In this document: piece after piece, positions 14,801 to 25,700 of the stretch
Numbering within the stretch: position 1 is the first letter of the stretch
Layout of the letters: the number at the start of each line of letters is the position of its first letter
Assembly (NCBI RefSeq): GCF_020085105.1
Contig: NC_058046.1
Span: forward strand, 12,804,175-12,868,174
DNA from: Siniperca chuatsi
Taxonomy: Eukaryota > Chordata > Actinopteri > Centrarchiformes > Sinipercidae
Length of the DNA stretch: 64,000 nucleotides
Direction of reading: 5' to 3'
Program-made: the position numbers and the translations under genes
The notes under the pieces: model-generated
Seen by the model: only the letters and a program-made list of their open reading frames with translations
What the model was told of the DNA's origin: nothing
Database searches by the model: none

Positions 14801-17246
14801 ACGAGAAGAGGAGAAAAAAACAACCTTTAATCACTCAATCTGGGCGACCATCTGCCTGATGATGTTTGTTTATTCAAAGCTTGGGGTTTCTTTTCCCAAA
14901 ACATTTAAACTGTACATGAGGTTTTAACCCAAATATATCAATTTATGAGCCAAGTTAAGCAAACACTCATCGCTTAGAGGACTATAAATCAACTGCAAGT
15001 CAGTCAAGATTAATGGTCGAATATGGAATCATTTTGAGACAGGTTTGGATGACAGTGTTACCCAATCGTGTCCTCGTCCATGACTTGAAAGGATAGTGAA
15101 TGAAACCCCATCGGTAGGTGCAGCGTGTACTCTTCACCCCAGAAAGGATTAAGGTTCTTCCACACTGTAGCAGTCCTGGAAAGAGAGGTTTAACATGCTT
15201 GCTAACCAGACCTTACACAGAAACATATCACATGAATATATGCAACAATAGAAACCAGTAGAGTAATGGCAAGAGTCAGAAATCACTGTAAATGTGGCAG
15301 CAGTATAAGCCCTCACTTACCCACTTTGTAAGTGCACCTGAGGGTGGACAGATTGCAAGCTTTTCAAGTATGCAAAAAATACTAGGGTTTGGGATCCCTC
15401 CAAGGGATAGGAAATAAGTTAAAACATATGTCTGCTACACAATTGTTTTTTTGTTTGTTTTTTTACTTTTATCTAAATTTTGCTTTTTTGTACCAGATAG
15501 TTTTACTTGTTTGGGCTCTTAAAATTATTTCAATGAAACAATCCCTCTTTGGTGGATCTGCTCACAACACTCAACGTCGCAAACAGGCATTGCTTCATTT
15601 TAAGGGATCATGTGGTAAAAAGGTTAGAAATCACTGAGCAGGCTCCAGGTAGGATTCAGTAAGCTTTCTGGATACATCATTTTATAAGGGTTCTGTTAAA
15701 GCCGTCCATAACACATAGTATCGAAAAATGTCAAGTACTGAAGGTTGGCACTGGATGCCTGGTCAGATTCATAGTCTTGTATACTAATTCTTTGATCAGC
15801 AGTTCCTGATTTAAATCCTTATTTTGCCAATTTTAGAATGTTTTATTTATGTAAGTTCTTGTACAGCTGATGTGTTTAGAAAACATCTAAATTTTAAAAA
15901 AGGGTTTTTATAGAAAAATATTCCGTAAAAGAAAGGTATCGAAAAAAAGTACATTTTTGGTATCAATACCAATCATATATTATATTGTCAATGGGATAAA
16001 AAAGATCAAAGAATACCCTAACCCTAGGGATAATTTTAGAACCCTGTATCGTTATAATAAACCCTTCTGTTTCTAAGAGTGTACTGTACCCATTATTTCC
16101 CACCACAATCCACCAGCCACATCATCCATGAACATCTCACTCTAGGAGTCAGTTGGCCAGTAACACTACAAGTACAAGATAATTAGTGTGAGTGTCTACA
16201 GTGAATCATTGCGCTGTTTTCTCTCGTGATGGCAGATGGAACAATAGCCACTGAACTCACCCCGTGTTCTTGTTAAAGCCCACAACAAACAGTTTTTCTA
16301 AAGAAATCTGGATTGCTGTCAAATAGCACCACTTGGAAATAATTTTCTGTGCTGTTTAGCTGCTATTGAAAATAACCTTCTTTCATTTGAATACTCTGGA
16401 GGATGAAATCATCTGTGCCTCAAAACACCTCTGAACTAGTGTATTCTGCTCCCAGCATTGTCCTTGCTTACACCAGGAGCCCCCTGCAATAATTGATGCA
16501 CCCTCTCCATGGTTACCTGCTGGGTGTTTTAAAGGCCAGACCAGTATCAGGTTCTCTGTGTTGGAGAGGACACACTGTGGGCACCACCAACCTGATCATA
16601 CACACTCCACCCTGGTTTACATGTGCAGAGTAGCGGGAGCACAGCCAGAAACTAACGTAATGCAAACATCTCAACTGTGATGAAGGATATTCAAATCTGA
16701 GCACTTAGACAATAGGCGATAGACACTCTCCGGCTGTAGCTCTACATAAAAACAAGATCCTTGTCATGCACATAATAATAATAATAATAAGAGACAACTC
16801 ACCTGGCCACAACCTCATTGTCAACTTTTACAATGCAGTATGGATCACTGGTTCCGGAGCTTAAGATGACAAGAAAAAGATATGACAGCACGAGACATAT
16901 TAACATAGTCAATCTGCTTGGTGGTAAGCTTAATTTAATTTGCCGTTGTCTTTACTCATGCTGAGGTCAATTTGAGTAGATAGACCTGACTATCTCACCT
17001 CAAATTCCTTCAACAAATTTACAGGAGACAACACACCAGGAATTGGCGTTTAAAAATGTAGCCTAACTTTTTTTCTTGTTTTACTAACCTGATAAGTAGC
17101 TATTAAACAATGTTGAGGCAGTATATATTCTATGAGCTAAGACTTGAGCACAGAAGCAAATGTCATTCAGAAATTACTTACACGTCTTTGGCCGGGAGGT
17201 TCCTACCCTCGACAATTCTAAAATAAAGAGATGTGTTTTTGGCCAT
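1949..17246 (-). CDS. rasal1: RAS protein activator-like 1 (Ras GTPase-activating protein), 21 coding exons
   Basis: Calcium-responsive GAP that switches off Ras at the plasma membrane. Exons, in transcript order: 17246-17182, 16859-16803, 15175-15062, 14678-14617, 13164-13035, 12487-12406, 12190-12050, 11877-11786, 10908-10791, 10566-10413, 8525-8461, 8177-8065, 7421-7229, 7060-6923, 5932-5788, 5128-4956, 4006-3869, 3454-3319, 2663-2543, 2315-2239, 2097-1949. Phases join without a break to give 820 aa, against about 805 in human. Visible domains: C2A (about 7-110) and C2B (134-235), both with the SGTSDP loop and a second acidic loop ([18 protein letters not shown]), so both look calcium-binding; RasGAP (290-545) with arginine finger R346 in TLFRSNS and the FLR motif at 474-476; PH (about 570-677); and a BTK zinc motif with H687, C698, C699 and C709. 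The match to human RASAL1 is close in every exon, including [20 protein letters not shown]4 is the main alternative family member and fits less well. The acceptor choice for exon 19 is discussed in the findings. Confidence 0.93.
4479..4510. repeat. (CT)n microsatellite
   Basis: About 16 uninterrupted CT units in a rasal1 intron (between the exons at 3869-4006 and 4956-5128), preceded by looser CT-rich sequence. Confidence 0.9.
8610..8926. repeat. Long (TA)n / TATACACA-interrupted microsatellite
   Basis: About 315 bp of almost pure TA dinucleotides with CACA and ACATA interruptions, in the rasal1 intron between the exons at 8461-8525 and 10413-10566. Open frames of 67-146 codons rich in Tyr and Ile run through it on the minus strand; these are artefacts of the repeat and not genes. 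The block is self-complementary and probably length-variable. Confidence 0.95.
9080..9245 (+). mobile_element. tRNA-type SINE, 3' portion
   Basis: The stretch reads like the common teleost SINE tail: a GGGACCTTTGTTGCATGTCG block, then CTCTCTC-rich sequence, TTTCCTGTC, and an AATAAAGGCA-type end followed by an A-rich tail with repeated 'aatgccyaaaaa'. The tRNA-like head with A and B boxes is missing or decayed, so this looks like a 5'-truncated copy. It lies in a rasal1 intron. Family assignment is from memory of fish repeats and not from a library search. Confidence 0.6.
9271..9460. mobile_element. Palindromic foldback element (MITE-like)
   Basis: Arms of about 30 bp face each other. The left arm is around 9278-9309 (ACAAAGGATCCCACCACTG...) and the right arm around 9423-9453 (...CAGTGTGTGGATCCTTTGT), with only a few mismatches. 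The interior is also self-complementary (GAGACCCTCATCAGGCA against TGCTTGATGAAAATCTC), so nearly the whole unit of about 180 bp can fold into one long hairpin. It sits directly after the SINE tail. There is no coding capacity. The family is not identified. Confidence 0.55.
13285..13715 (-). mobile_element. Non-autonomous hAT-like element with GATTAATCGATTA-rich ends, decayed
   Basis: The sequence between the rasal1 exons at 13035-13164 and 14617-14678 matches, in reverse, a widespread fish repeat. That repeat has the form GGCTGCAACTAATGATT...GATTAATC at one end and AATCGATTAATCGTTGCAGC at the other. Here the AATCGATTA and CAACTAATCATTTCAGC blocks, the central 'aacagtaaactgaatat' and the 'tgacattttatggtctaa' block are recognisable. 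A second partial copy of the terminal sequence at 13290-13340 suggests a tandem or nested remnant. The same family recurs at 50638-53066. Confidence 0.55.
15710..15995. repeat. Decayed interspersed repeat with TATCGAAAAA motifs
   Basis: Two related blocks (near 15718-15740, AGTATCGAAAAATG, and 15935-15970, GGTATCGAAAAAAAGTAC) flank unique-looking sequence in a rasal1 intron. They resemble the 'gtatcgaaaaagta' repeats common in teleosts, but I cannot define its ends or family. Confidence 0.3.
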
Positions 17247-18078
17247 TTTTAGTCGAGGGAGATATTAATCCAATTCCTCCTATGTTCCCATACGCGCTCT
17301 TATAAATAGTGCTCTTCCCCTCCGCAAGTGAGTTTTCTTCATGTCATGGCACCTTCGGCGCGTGACGGCGCGCAGCCCACCAGTAGCGCGCGACACAGGC
17401 GCGCATGCAGCCCAGTCAGTCCAGCAGGTGAAACACTGTGAGCCACAGCGTGGGCAGCTGAACTGGGTTTTGGCGTTGTCAGTCTTACACTAGCTCTTCT
17501 TTTAAACAGGACACATGTATGAACCATCAGATATGTCCATTCTGAAATAAACATGATAAACATCATTCACAACAGCACTAGAGATCATTTCTTTTCAGAT
17601 CTAACATCGTTCACAATCTGTTTGTAATTGACGTTATTGCCTTTTTTTAGATACGATGCCGTATTAATTTGTAATACCCGTGTATGGTCATACCTGGTAA
17701 GTATCTGGTCCTCTTGAGCGTCTCTTCTTTGATACAAAGCGCCACCTGGCGAACATATTGAGCTACTGCAAGCGCCATTACAGACAGGCATCTAAACAGC
17801 CAGCAACTCGGGGTCCTCTTCGGAGTGAATGGAAGCTAATAAACAACGGAACAAAAAACAAAACAACTACTTTCTTCCTGTCAAATTGGTTTAGAAACTT
17901 TAACTGCGTGTTGTTAACTATTAGTAGATGCAGGCTAGTCTCCCATAGATAATTTAGTTATCTTGTTTCTGAGAACTAGTAACTATAAAATAGTTAAATT
18001 TGCCCCACCGGGTACTTTTAGCTAGCTGAATGTGTTGCCCTGCGTCCTCTTGCTGTGTTCATATTTCCAGCTAAGGAG
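17247..18078. promoter_or_regulatory. Shared upstream region between divergent rasal1 and dgcr6
   Basis: The two start codons face away from each other across 832 bp. The first 160 bp on the rasal1 side are rich in CpG (GGCGCG, GCGCGCG and CGCGCATG around 17352-17408), unlike the AT-rich surroundings, which fits a CpG-type promoter. A TATA-like string (TATAAATA on the plus strand, TATTTATA read towards rasal1) lies at 17301-17308, about 55 bp upstream of the rasal1 ATG. Transcription start sites are not visible from sequence alone, so one bidirectional promoter or two separate ones are both possible. Confidence 0.5.
17738..17752 (-). promoter_or_regulatory. CTCF-like motif
   Basis: AGCGCCACCTGGCGA matches the reverse complement of the CTCF core consensus at 13 of 15 positions by eye. 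It lies between the divergent rasal1 and dgcr6 starts. Occupancy is inference only. Confidence 0.3.
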
Positions 18079-19328
18079 ATGGATGGTTATCCCGGAGTCA
18101 TTGGCGGTGATTCTACAAAACAACAAGAAAGACATTACTATTTGTTATCCGAACTGCAAACCTTAGTAAAAGATTTACCAAGGTAATGTTACCTTGCCTT
18201 CAGGGAAGACTTTCTTCTCAGAATTCAGCGAATAGGTTATACCAGTAAATGTCTCGGTTTTGGCAGTATGGGCAATTTATAACTGCATCTTGATGATTAA
18301 TGTTTGTTTTTTGTTTTGTTTTGTCCATGGCTAGCTCCTTCCAGCAGCGCCTGTCATACAACACGCTGAGTGACCTGGCTCTAGCACTGATAGATGGGAC
18401 GGTCTATGAGATTGTGCAGGGGCTCCTGGATATTCAGCATCTGACAGAGAAAAATCTGTACAACCAGAGGCAAAAGCTGCACGGTGAACACCAAGGTTGG
18501 TGCTCAGCTTAAAAGAAAACATGGGGGAAACAAACATGAGAAAATAAGAAATGGGGCCTGTTCCAAGGAGCAAGCCCATGCCTGTTAACATACCTGGATA
18601 ATTGCTGAGTAAAACCAGGAATGCCCTCAAATCAAGAACTATATTAGGTACCAAGCCTGATTCTTGGAACAGGCCCTCGGTGTGAGGTTGTAGTTGTAAT
18701 TGCAAATGTCAGTGTGATGCTTGACTGGTTATTCCTTTTGTGTGTAGCTCTTAAACAAGATATTGTACGGAAGCACAAAGACGCGCTGCAGTCATGCAAG
18801 TCTCACAACCTTGCCCTTCTCAAATCAAACCAACAAGCGGAACTGGAGGTAAGGCATTGAAATCCCAATACCTCTGATTACCAAAATGGTTATGGTTATT
18901 CCCATATGCTTTTAGATTTTCTAATAGTTGTGTGTTTTGTTATCAGGCTCTGGAAATTCGTGTGCGAGAGGAGCAAAGAATGATGGATAAGAAGATTGTA
19001 GCGGAAATGGATCAAAAAGTGATAGACCAGCAAAACACCCTGGAGAAGGCAGGAGTCCCTGGGTTTTATATCACTACTAATCCTCAGGTTAACATCTACA
19101 CCTGTCTACTCACTGTAGTTAAAATGCACACTAACACCTCAAATGGTAGGGTAGCATTAAAAACATGCACTTTGTTGTGGAGACAAATGTCCAGCAGATG
19201 GCGATGTATGTCCTAACAAATTGCTCTTCTGCTGGTGTGTGTTATTTCAGGAGCTGACAATGCAGATGAACCTACTTGAATTGATCCTCAAGCTTCAACA
19301 GAAGGAGTCCCAATCTGGAATCCTTTGA
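18079..19328 (+). CDS. dgcr6: DGCR6 family coiled-coil protein, 5 exons
   Basis: Exons 18079-18182, 18335-18495, 18748-18848, 18947-19087 and 19251-19328 join in phase to 194 aa, against 220 in human DGCR6, which has a longer C-terminal tail. Conserved blocks are [59 protein letters not shown], then a charged helical stretch ([15 protein letters not shown]), [17 protein letters not shown] and [18 protein letters not shown]. The protein is mostly predicted helix and coiled coil. The human gene lies in the 22q11 DiGeorge region; its biochemical role is unsettled, so no enzymatic function is claimed. The start is the first in-frame ATG and precedes the family's conserved N-terminus. Intron 2 carries a short inverted-repeat element. 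Confidence 0.93.
18553..18678. mobile_element. Short MITE with GGGCCTGTTCCAAG terminal repeats
   Basis: A unit of about 126 bp in dgcr6 intron 2 begins GGGGCCTGTTCCAAGGAGC and ends GATTCTTGGAACAGGCCCTC, giving imperfect inverted ends of about 15 bp. The body is AT-rich and non-coding. It resembles the 'ggcctgttccaagaagc' MITEs seen across teleosts. No clear target duplication was found by eye. Confidence 0.6.
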
Positions 19329-19830
19329 GAAAGAGGCTGACTTGTGCCAACTGAGGAAAAAAAAAATCATGCAATGGCCACAGACTGCGTATGCTCGCAT
19401 TCCAGTAATCTGTGAGATTCAACATGTGCCGGTCAGCGTGTGGCATTGTTCTCTTTAACAACATGCTCAGGAAATGTTTATCACTTATTGTTGTTAATGA
19501 AATATTCACCATCAAAACCTGCAGGAGAACGCTGGTTCTCGAGTGTACAAGTAAGCCGTTTCCAGTCCTGGAAGAGAGCAGTAGCTGGTTGCGTGGCAAA
19601 TCCTTTAAAGATACATTATATGCATATTTAAGCAGTAGTAGAGTATTTAGAGTGCAGGCTCTGCCAGAAATGAAACTGTAAAAAGTCAATATGTTGCTTA
19701 AAGTCACAGAGATGGCTGTAACTGGGATTAATGTTGTGACCTTCCTGCAGTGAGATGGTCTCTCCATAAGGGCCTCCTGATGCCTTTGGAGAAATCGACA
19801 CCATTTTAGGGGAAAAGGAATATTTTATTG

Positions 19831-19831
<1 letters not shown>

Positions 19832-19868
<37 letters not shown>
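19832..19868. repeat. (GT)n microsatellite
   Basis: About 18 GT units in the probable dgcr6 3' UTR. Confidence 0.95.
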
Positions 19869-19870
<2 letters not shown>

Positions 19871-19911
19871 AGAGACCCAACTCTGAGCAGCAATAATGTA
19901 CTGACATCAAA

Positions 19912-19917
19912 ATTAAA
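19912..19917 (+). terminator. Candidate dgcr6 polyadenylation signal (ATTAAA)
   Basis: ATTAAA about 585 bp after the dgcr6 stop codon, just past the GT microsatellite. Variant hexamers are common by chance in AT-rich DNA, so this is only a candidate. Confidence 0.35.
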
Positions 19918-20329
19918 GCTAAAATCTGTAACTTTCCATATATTCCTTCTGCAATGGTGAAAGTTGTTTTTAAAGGTTGTGCGGAAACCTGCTCTTTATT
20001 TAAATCAGCCTATGGGCACTTGAAAAATGGACCAGCTGCAACTGGCCTCAGGATGTTGATTTAAAATAAGTAAAATCAAAACAAGGTGTGAGGTGTGTCA
20101 GTTCAGTTCAGGCTCTGTTTGGAACTCACTGTTTATTTATTGGGAACAGTATTGTGATACATTTCCTACACTTTTTTTGTCATAGTTTTGCTACTATGCT
20201 ACTACTACTACTTTTGTGTATAATGTTTTTTTATCTGTTCAGTTTGTTTTAGTTTTGTTGGTATTCGGTGTGAAGATTAAGTGTTGAGCCAACCCCTTCA
20301 CATTTACGTTGATATTTTTAAACTGTCAG

Positions 20330-20661
20330 TGTTGGTTAGTGTTTACTGTCCCACATAAATAAACAAATAAGCAACAATGAACTATTGGTAGAAAGAAAAT
20401 AATTCCTACATGAAACTGCTCACAACAAATCTGTGGATTATCTTGAGTAACCGGGTCATGATTTCTGGAAAGAGACATTGCTGTGGAGTTTTTCAAATGT
20501 ATTTTTTGGCGCTTTGAGCACCACAAGCCGAGGGCCATATAGTCCCATTATATTAAAAAAAAAAAAATGCAGATGTCTCTAAACAATCTAGATGGAAAAA
20601 TAGCACTACAGGTAAGAGGACAAATCTGTATTTTTGATTTTGGTGTTAACTGTCCCTTTAA
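20330..20661. mobile_element. MITE of the 'AACTGTCCCTTTAA' family, probably left-truncated
   Basis: The right end reads GGTGTTAACTGTCCCTTTAAG, the typical end of an abundant fish MITE. The body includes 'ttgctgtggagtttttcaaatg' and 'gctttgagcaccaca', and both blocks recur in diverged form in the copy at 34232-34760. The left end is unclear (a possible TTTACTGTCCC near 20342). Intergenic, between dgcr6 and slc7a4. Confidence 0.5.
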
Positions 20662-21007
20662 GTATATCCAATTTATGCTACTTTATACTTCTACTACATT
20701 TCAGAAGGAAATATTGTACTTTTCAGTTCACTACATTTAAATTAGTTACTTTGATTTTACATACAAAACATATGATCAACTTATTAAATATGATGATTTG
20801 TTATAGATTAAAGGCCAGCTAGTTAGCACAATTACAACAACACATGCTATTTAAATAGATTTGTCTTCTCATGCACTGATTCACTTAAGCTGAACAGCCA
20901 ATCAGAGTGATTTCTCTCTCGCTGCAAAAGCTGCAGAGAGGGCCAACAAGGTGCGGAACACAGCACAAAATAGGACTACAGAAGCTTACCGACGGTGTGT
21001 CAGGGCC

Positions 21008-21043
<36 letters not shown>

Positions 21044-21175
21044 CTGGTAAGTAGGCTACTTTTAGTTTTACATGTTAGAATTTCGAATGCAGTACTTTTA
21101 CTTGTAACAGAGTATTTTTAAAGTGTGGTATTGTTAAGTGGGCTAAAGGATCTGAATAGGACTACACCTCTGACT
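20662..21175 (+). mobile_element. Decayed hAT-like repeat of the 'CAGTGGTGGAA' family, left end lost
   Basis: Blocks such as CTTTATACTTCTACTACATTTC, GGAAATATTGTAC, AACATATGATCAACTTATTAAATATGATG, CAGTACTTTTACTTGTAACAG and AAAGGATCTGAATA match, in order, the body of a very common percomorph repeat whose other copy lies at 50350-53309 in reverse orientation. The left terminus is missing and is replaced by the MITE ending at 20661. The middle (about 20870-21040) holds foreign sequence and a TA microsatellite at 21009-21040. Confidence 0.55.
21009..21040. repeat. (TA)n microsatellite
   Basis: About 15 TA units inside the hAT-like remnant upstream of slc7a4. Confidence 0.9.
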
Positions 21176-21299
21176 TAAGATGGTTACTTAACTTGTCTTA
21201 CATACTTGTCTGCGCATGATTCTCAAACATGTTCACATGTATATTAGTGACCTCAAATAGTCAGGGGCCGGTGACCCAGCAGGAGTATGAAGGTGACTG

Positions 21300-21439
21300 T
21301 GCCTTTAAGAAGCAGTCCAGGCAATACAAGTTGGTTTTATTCCTCGGCGCACCTTCTGCTCCATCACCAGACGATGCACCCCGGCAACTTCTAACAGCAC
21401 CGGACCTGCAGCACAGATGAGAGACCCTGAACAACAACG
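21300..21439 (+). other. Probable non-coding first exon of slc7a4
   Basis: A GC-richer patch ends at a good donor (CAACG|GTAAAG at 21439/21440). A matching acceptor (CTCGCAG|GTCAGC) lies at 22680/22681, 83 bp upstream of the slc7a4 ATG. This implies a 5' UTR split by an intron of about 1.24 kb. The start of the exon is not visible. The intron (21440-22680) shows no other gene. Confidence 0.45.
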
Positions 21440-22763
21440 GTAAAGCGCTAATAATTATATTTATTATGTTATAACAGCCGTTTCTCTCTTTGTGGTTACA
21501 AAGGGAATAAACAGTCACACCTGCATCACGAATTAAGAGTGCGATGTCGCTCTGCATATCCAGTACATCCAGGATTGAGGAAGTCTAATGCACTAACAAT
21601 CCTGTTTTTGCGTCCGTTTCCATTTTGTTATAAATGATTAATTTGGCATGAAAACGACGCGTGTTCCCTTCGTCGTCTCTTCCCTTCAAAGTACGTTATG
21701 TGGTCATAGACATATAGTGAAGATGAATATGTAATGCTAATGTAAGAGAGTCGTGTAGTTTATGACCGTGGTTTTATTTCTAGAGGGGAATGAAGCGTTA
21801 CGTAATTGTAACCGAGGCATCCTGTTGTCGCCATATGTTCGGATGCACCGCGCGGAGGATGGAAACCGCCTCTCAAAAATGAAAAGCCTGAACATTTTAT
21901 CGGCAGTCAAACAAATCAAAGATATATCATCTACCTATTTTGTCGTTACTGCATTTCAAGCTTTTATTTTACACATCAGCGCACCAGATGCCTTTAAGAT
22001 GACGTGGACTTGCCTTTGTACTGAGTGATGTGTTGAGTGCCCAGTGCCACACATTAAGGCCTCATTGCAAAACCCAGCTAAAACAGATAAACTTTAAGTG
22101 GCAAACAGCCAGATTAGGCTTGCTGATATTCATTTGGGATTATTTTTTATTTCTTTTATATGATTTACTGCAAGTAAATGTGCTGTTACTGTTAACTACA
22201 TACAAAGCAAAATGTGTCTACTATACTGCTCTCACAATCAGAAACGTAATATCTAGGTCTGCTTTATTAAAGAATTCAGGAGATCTCAACTAACCAACAT
22301 ATCCATTATAATTACTATCACCAAAGCTTTACAAAATGCATATTTATTTCTTCATGCTTATATGAATTAAAATAGTGTTAAATGTAAATACTGAACATTT
22401 CATGTCCCCATTGTTTTCATTACACAGACTGCAAAGATGAAGATGTGTCTATCAGCACTGTATAAAATATTTTGAGCCAAACGCCAGACTGCACCCTGCA
22501 GACTTACAATAGTATGTCCAGCTAAACTGCTTAAACATGAACATAAAGTGCATTAAGTTCAACCATCATTCTGTGTTTCTTGATGTGACCTGAATGTGGA
22601 ATACACAGTATGCAGGTTAAATGAGTCAGACCTCACAAATCTGCAGCTTTCCTGTTCTGATGTTTACCTTTTGTCTCGCAGGTCAGCTTCATAGACAGGT
22701 AATGGATCCAGTGTGACTGTTTCAACACCATCCTGCCCAGCTGGCCTGTCTAACTCTGTAGCT

Positions 22764-25700
22764 ATGGCAACTTGTCCGAGAGGCTGCACCCCAGCGGTGC
22801 GCCTTTGTCAGAGACTGAACCGACTCAAGACACTGGATGATGACATGATGGCCACGTCGCTGAAACGCTGCCTCTCCACTCTGGACCTGACTCTGTTGGG
22901 AGTTGGTGGCATGGTGGGCTCTGGGCTTTATGTCCTGACAGGAACCGTAGCTAAAGACATGGTTGGGCCTGCTGTCATCATATCCTTCATTTTTGCAGGT
23001 ATTGCATCTCTACTGGCTGCCTTTTGTTATGCAGAGTTTGGAGCACGCATTCCCAAAACAGGATCCGCCTACATGTTTACCTATGTCTCTGTGGGAGAGA
23101 TCTGGGCTTTTCTCATTGGCTGGAATGTGATTCTGGAGAACATGATTGGTGGCGCTGCTGTGGCACGTGCCTGGAGTGGCTATCTGGACTCTATTTTTAA
23201 CCACGCCATCCAGAACTTCACGGAGACACACATTATGCAGTGGAACGTGCCCTTCCTTGCCCATTACCCTGACCTCCTTGCAGCAGGGATTCTAGTAGTT
23301 GCCTCGTTCTTCATTTCCTTTGGAGTTCAAGTGTCTTCTTACCTCAACCATATTTTCTCTGTTATTAGCATGGGTGTCATCATTTTCATCCTGGTCTTTG
23401 GCTTTATACTGGCTGAACCAGCCAACTGGAGCCAGAAAGAGGGAGGTTTTGCACCTTTTGGGCTATCTGGAATACTGGCAGGCTCAGCCACGTGCTTCTA
23501 CGCATTTGTGGGCTTTGATGTAATTGCGTCTTCAAGTGAGGAGGCAAAGAACCCACAGAAAGCTGTTCCCATTGCCACTGCGATTTCACTTGGACTAGCA
23601 GCAACAGCTTACATCTTGGTCTCCACAGTGCTCACACTAATGGTACCCTGGCACACACTGGACCCCAACTCAGCTCTGGCAGATGCTTTCTTCCGCCGTG
23701 GTTACAGTTGGGCTGGAATTGTTGTGGCAGTAGGTTCCATCTGTGGTGAGTGTAAACCTTTAATTGAGAAGTACCATTTAAATGGCTGTTAGACTAAGTG
23801 TAATAACGCAGATATGGTAGTGCATTATGTTTAGCGGTAGTATTGACTGCACAGTGCTATATTTTGACTTATTTTGACTTATGTTCTCATAATTACTCTC
23901 TGTTCCCATTTCTAGCCATGAACACTGTGCTGCTCTGTAATCTCTTCTCCCTCCCTCGGATTGTGTATGCCATGGCAGAGGATGGGTTGTTCTTCTCCAT
24001 TTTCGCACGGGTCAATCCCGTCACCAAAGTCCCTGTCAATGCTATATTGGTGTTTGGAATTCTCATGGCCACCATGGCTCTCATCTTTGACCTAGAGGCC
24101 TTGGTTCAGTTCTTGTCCATCGGCACACTCCTGGCGTACACCTTTGTGGCAGCGAGTGTTATTGTGCTGCGCTTCCAGCCTGATAAAACCAGCTGCAAGG
24201 CAAGCACTTCCACATCTCCCAACCCTAATGCTGAGTCTTCTCCTGCCCCCTCGGAGTCTCAGACCATAACTGAGGACAGCGGGGAGCTGAAGCAGTACGA
24301 GTCTTTCTCTGATAAACTCCAGTTGGTGGAAAGGCAGAAGACAAGAGAGCGGCGTGGGGTGGGGCAGCTGAAGGCCTACTGGGAACCGTACCTGGGCAGG
24401 CTGCTGGGGGACTGTGAGCCGGGCGAGGTGGTGGCCTTCTGCGTGCTGACTCTGATAGTGAGCTCAGTCTCCCTCTGTGTTGTACTAGAATTTGGAAACA
24501 AACAGCTGCAGCTGCCAGTCTGGAGCATCACAGTGCTGCTGGTGATTTTTATCTTAGCTTATGTTCTCAGCCTGGCACTCATATGGATTCACGAGCCACA
24601 AACCAACAGCAAAACATTCCAGGTGAGCTCAACTATTAAACAACTATGTGTAATATGTTGATGGAATACTGCTGTCTTTTACTTGTAATTTGGTCCTGGA
24701 TACACCTATTTGAAATCAGATGTTATTGTCATTAACTGTGATTGGAATATGACTGATGTTTTACTGTCATTTTATAGGTACCATTGGTTCCATTGACTCC
24801 AGGTGCCAGTATCCTCATTAATGTATTCCTCATGATGAAGCTCAGCCCTCTAACCTGGATTCGATTCACCGTATGGATCGCCATAGGTAAAAAGGCACCA
24901 GAGCTCAGGCAGAAAACATAGTGGCTGAAGAAAGGCTCTCCTCAATTGCATAGTTTTTTTTAAAACATATTCCTGCAAAACAAATACATGTTTTGCTGAA
25001 TTTAAAAGGTGACAAAATGGATTTAGTGGGTATACAACTTCCTCTCTACACAAACACTGCCTTGCATGTTGTTAAAGTCATTTGGGTATGGACACACATG
25101 GAATATTACAAGTTTTTTTTCATTTCACCAGAGAAAGAAACAGCAACTTACATTCCATAACGGCCACTGAAGAAAGATTTCTTCATTTGACTCTGACTTG
25201 ATAGAGTTCAGGTGGAGTTAAAGTAATCAATATTACACCAAAGAGTCAATACTAATTGATGAAAGTATTGGATTTCATTGACTATAGTAAATGTAAAGCG
25301 TTTGACATATTGAGGGCTTCTGAAAGACTTTCCAACCCATGCTAACGGCATGCTCTAGTGTTGGCAATGTCTGTCTGTCGGTTGGTCTGCCATTTTGGTG
25401 CAGAATAAAATATCTCAATAACTACTATACAACAACAACAACAACAATTGGATGGATTGCCAAGAAACTTGTACACAATACAGCTCGTCCTGAGGCCCCC
25501 CTCAGGATGAACTGTATTAACATTGGTGATCGTCTGACTTAATCTAGCGCCATCATCGGGTCAAAATTTGATTTTGTCTAATATTTTAATTTCTCAGTAA
25601 TTATCTGCAAAACTAATGACATTCCCATCAGCCTCAACTGTAATTTGTGTTTACTGCTAATTAGCAAATTTTAGCATGCTAAACTATGATTGTGAACATG

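Noticed and set aside
16015-16029. Telomere-like CCCTAACCCTAGGG string
   Set aside because: Only two units, so not an interstitial telomeric array.
19288-19767. 159-codon minus-strand ORF opposite the dgcr6 3' end
   Set aside because: It overlaps the dgcr6 last exon and UTR on the other strand and shows no family resemblance, splice signals or promoter.
22713-22763. In-frame upstream extension of slc7a4 starting at GTG
   Set aside because: Eukaryotic initiation at GTG is rare. The extension has no ATG and no counterpart in the family, whose N-terminus fits the ATG at 22764.
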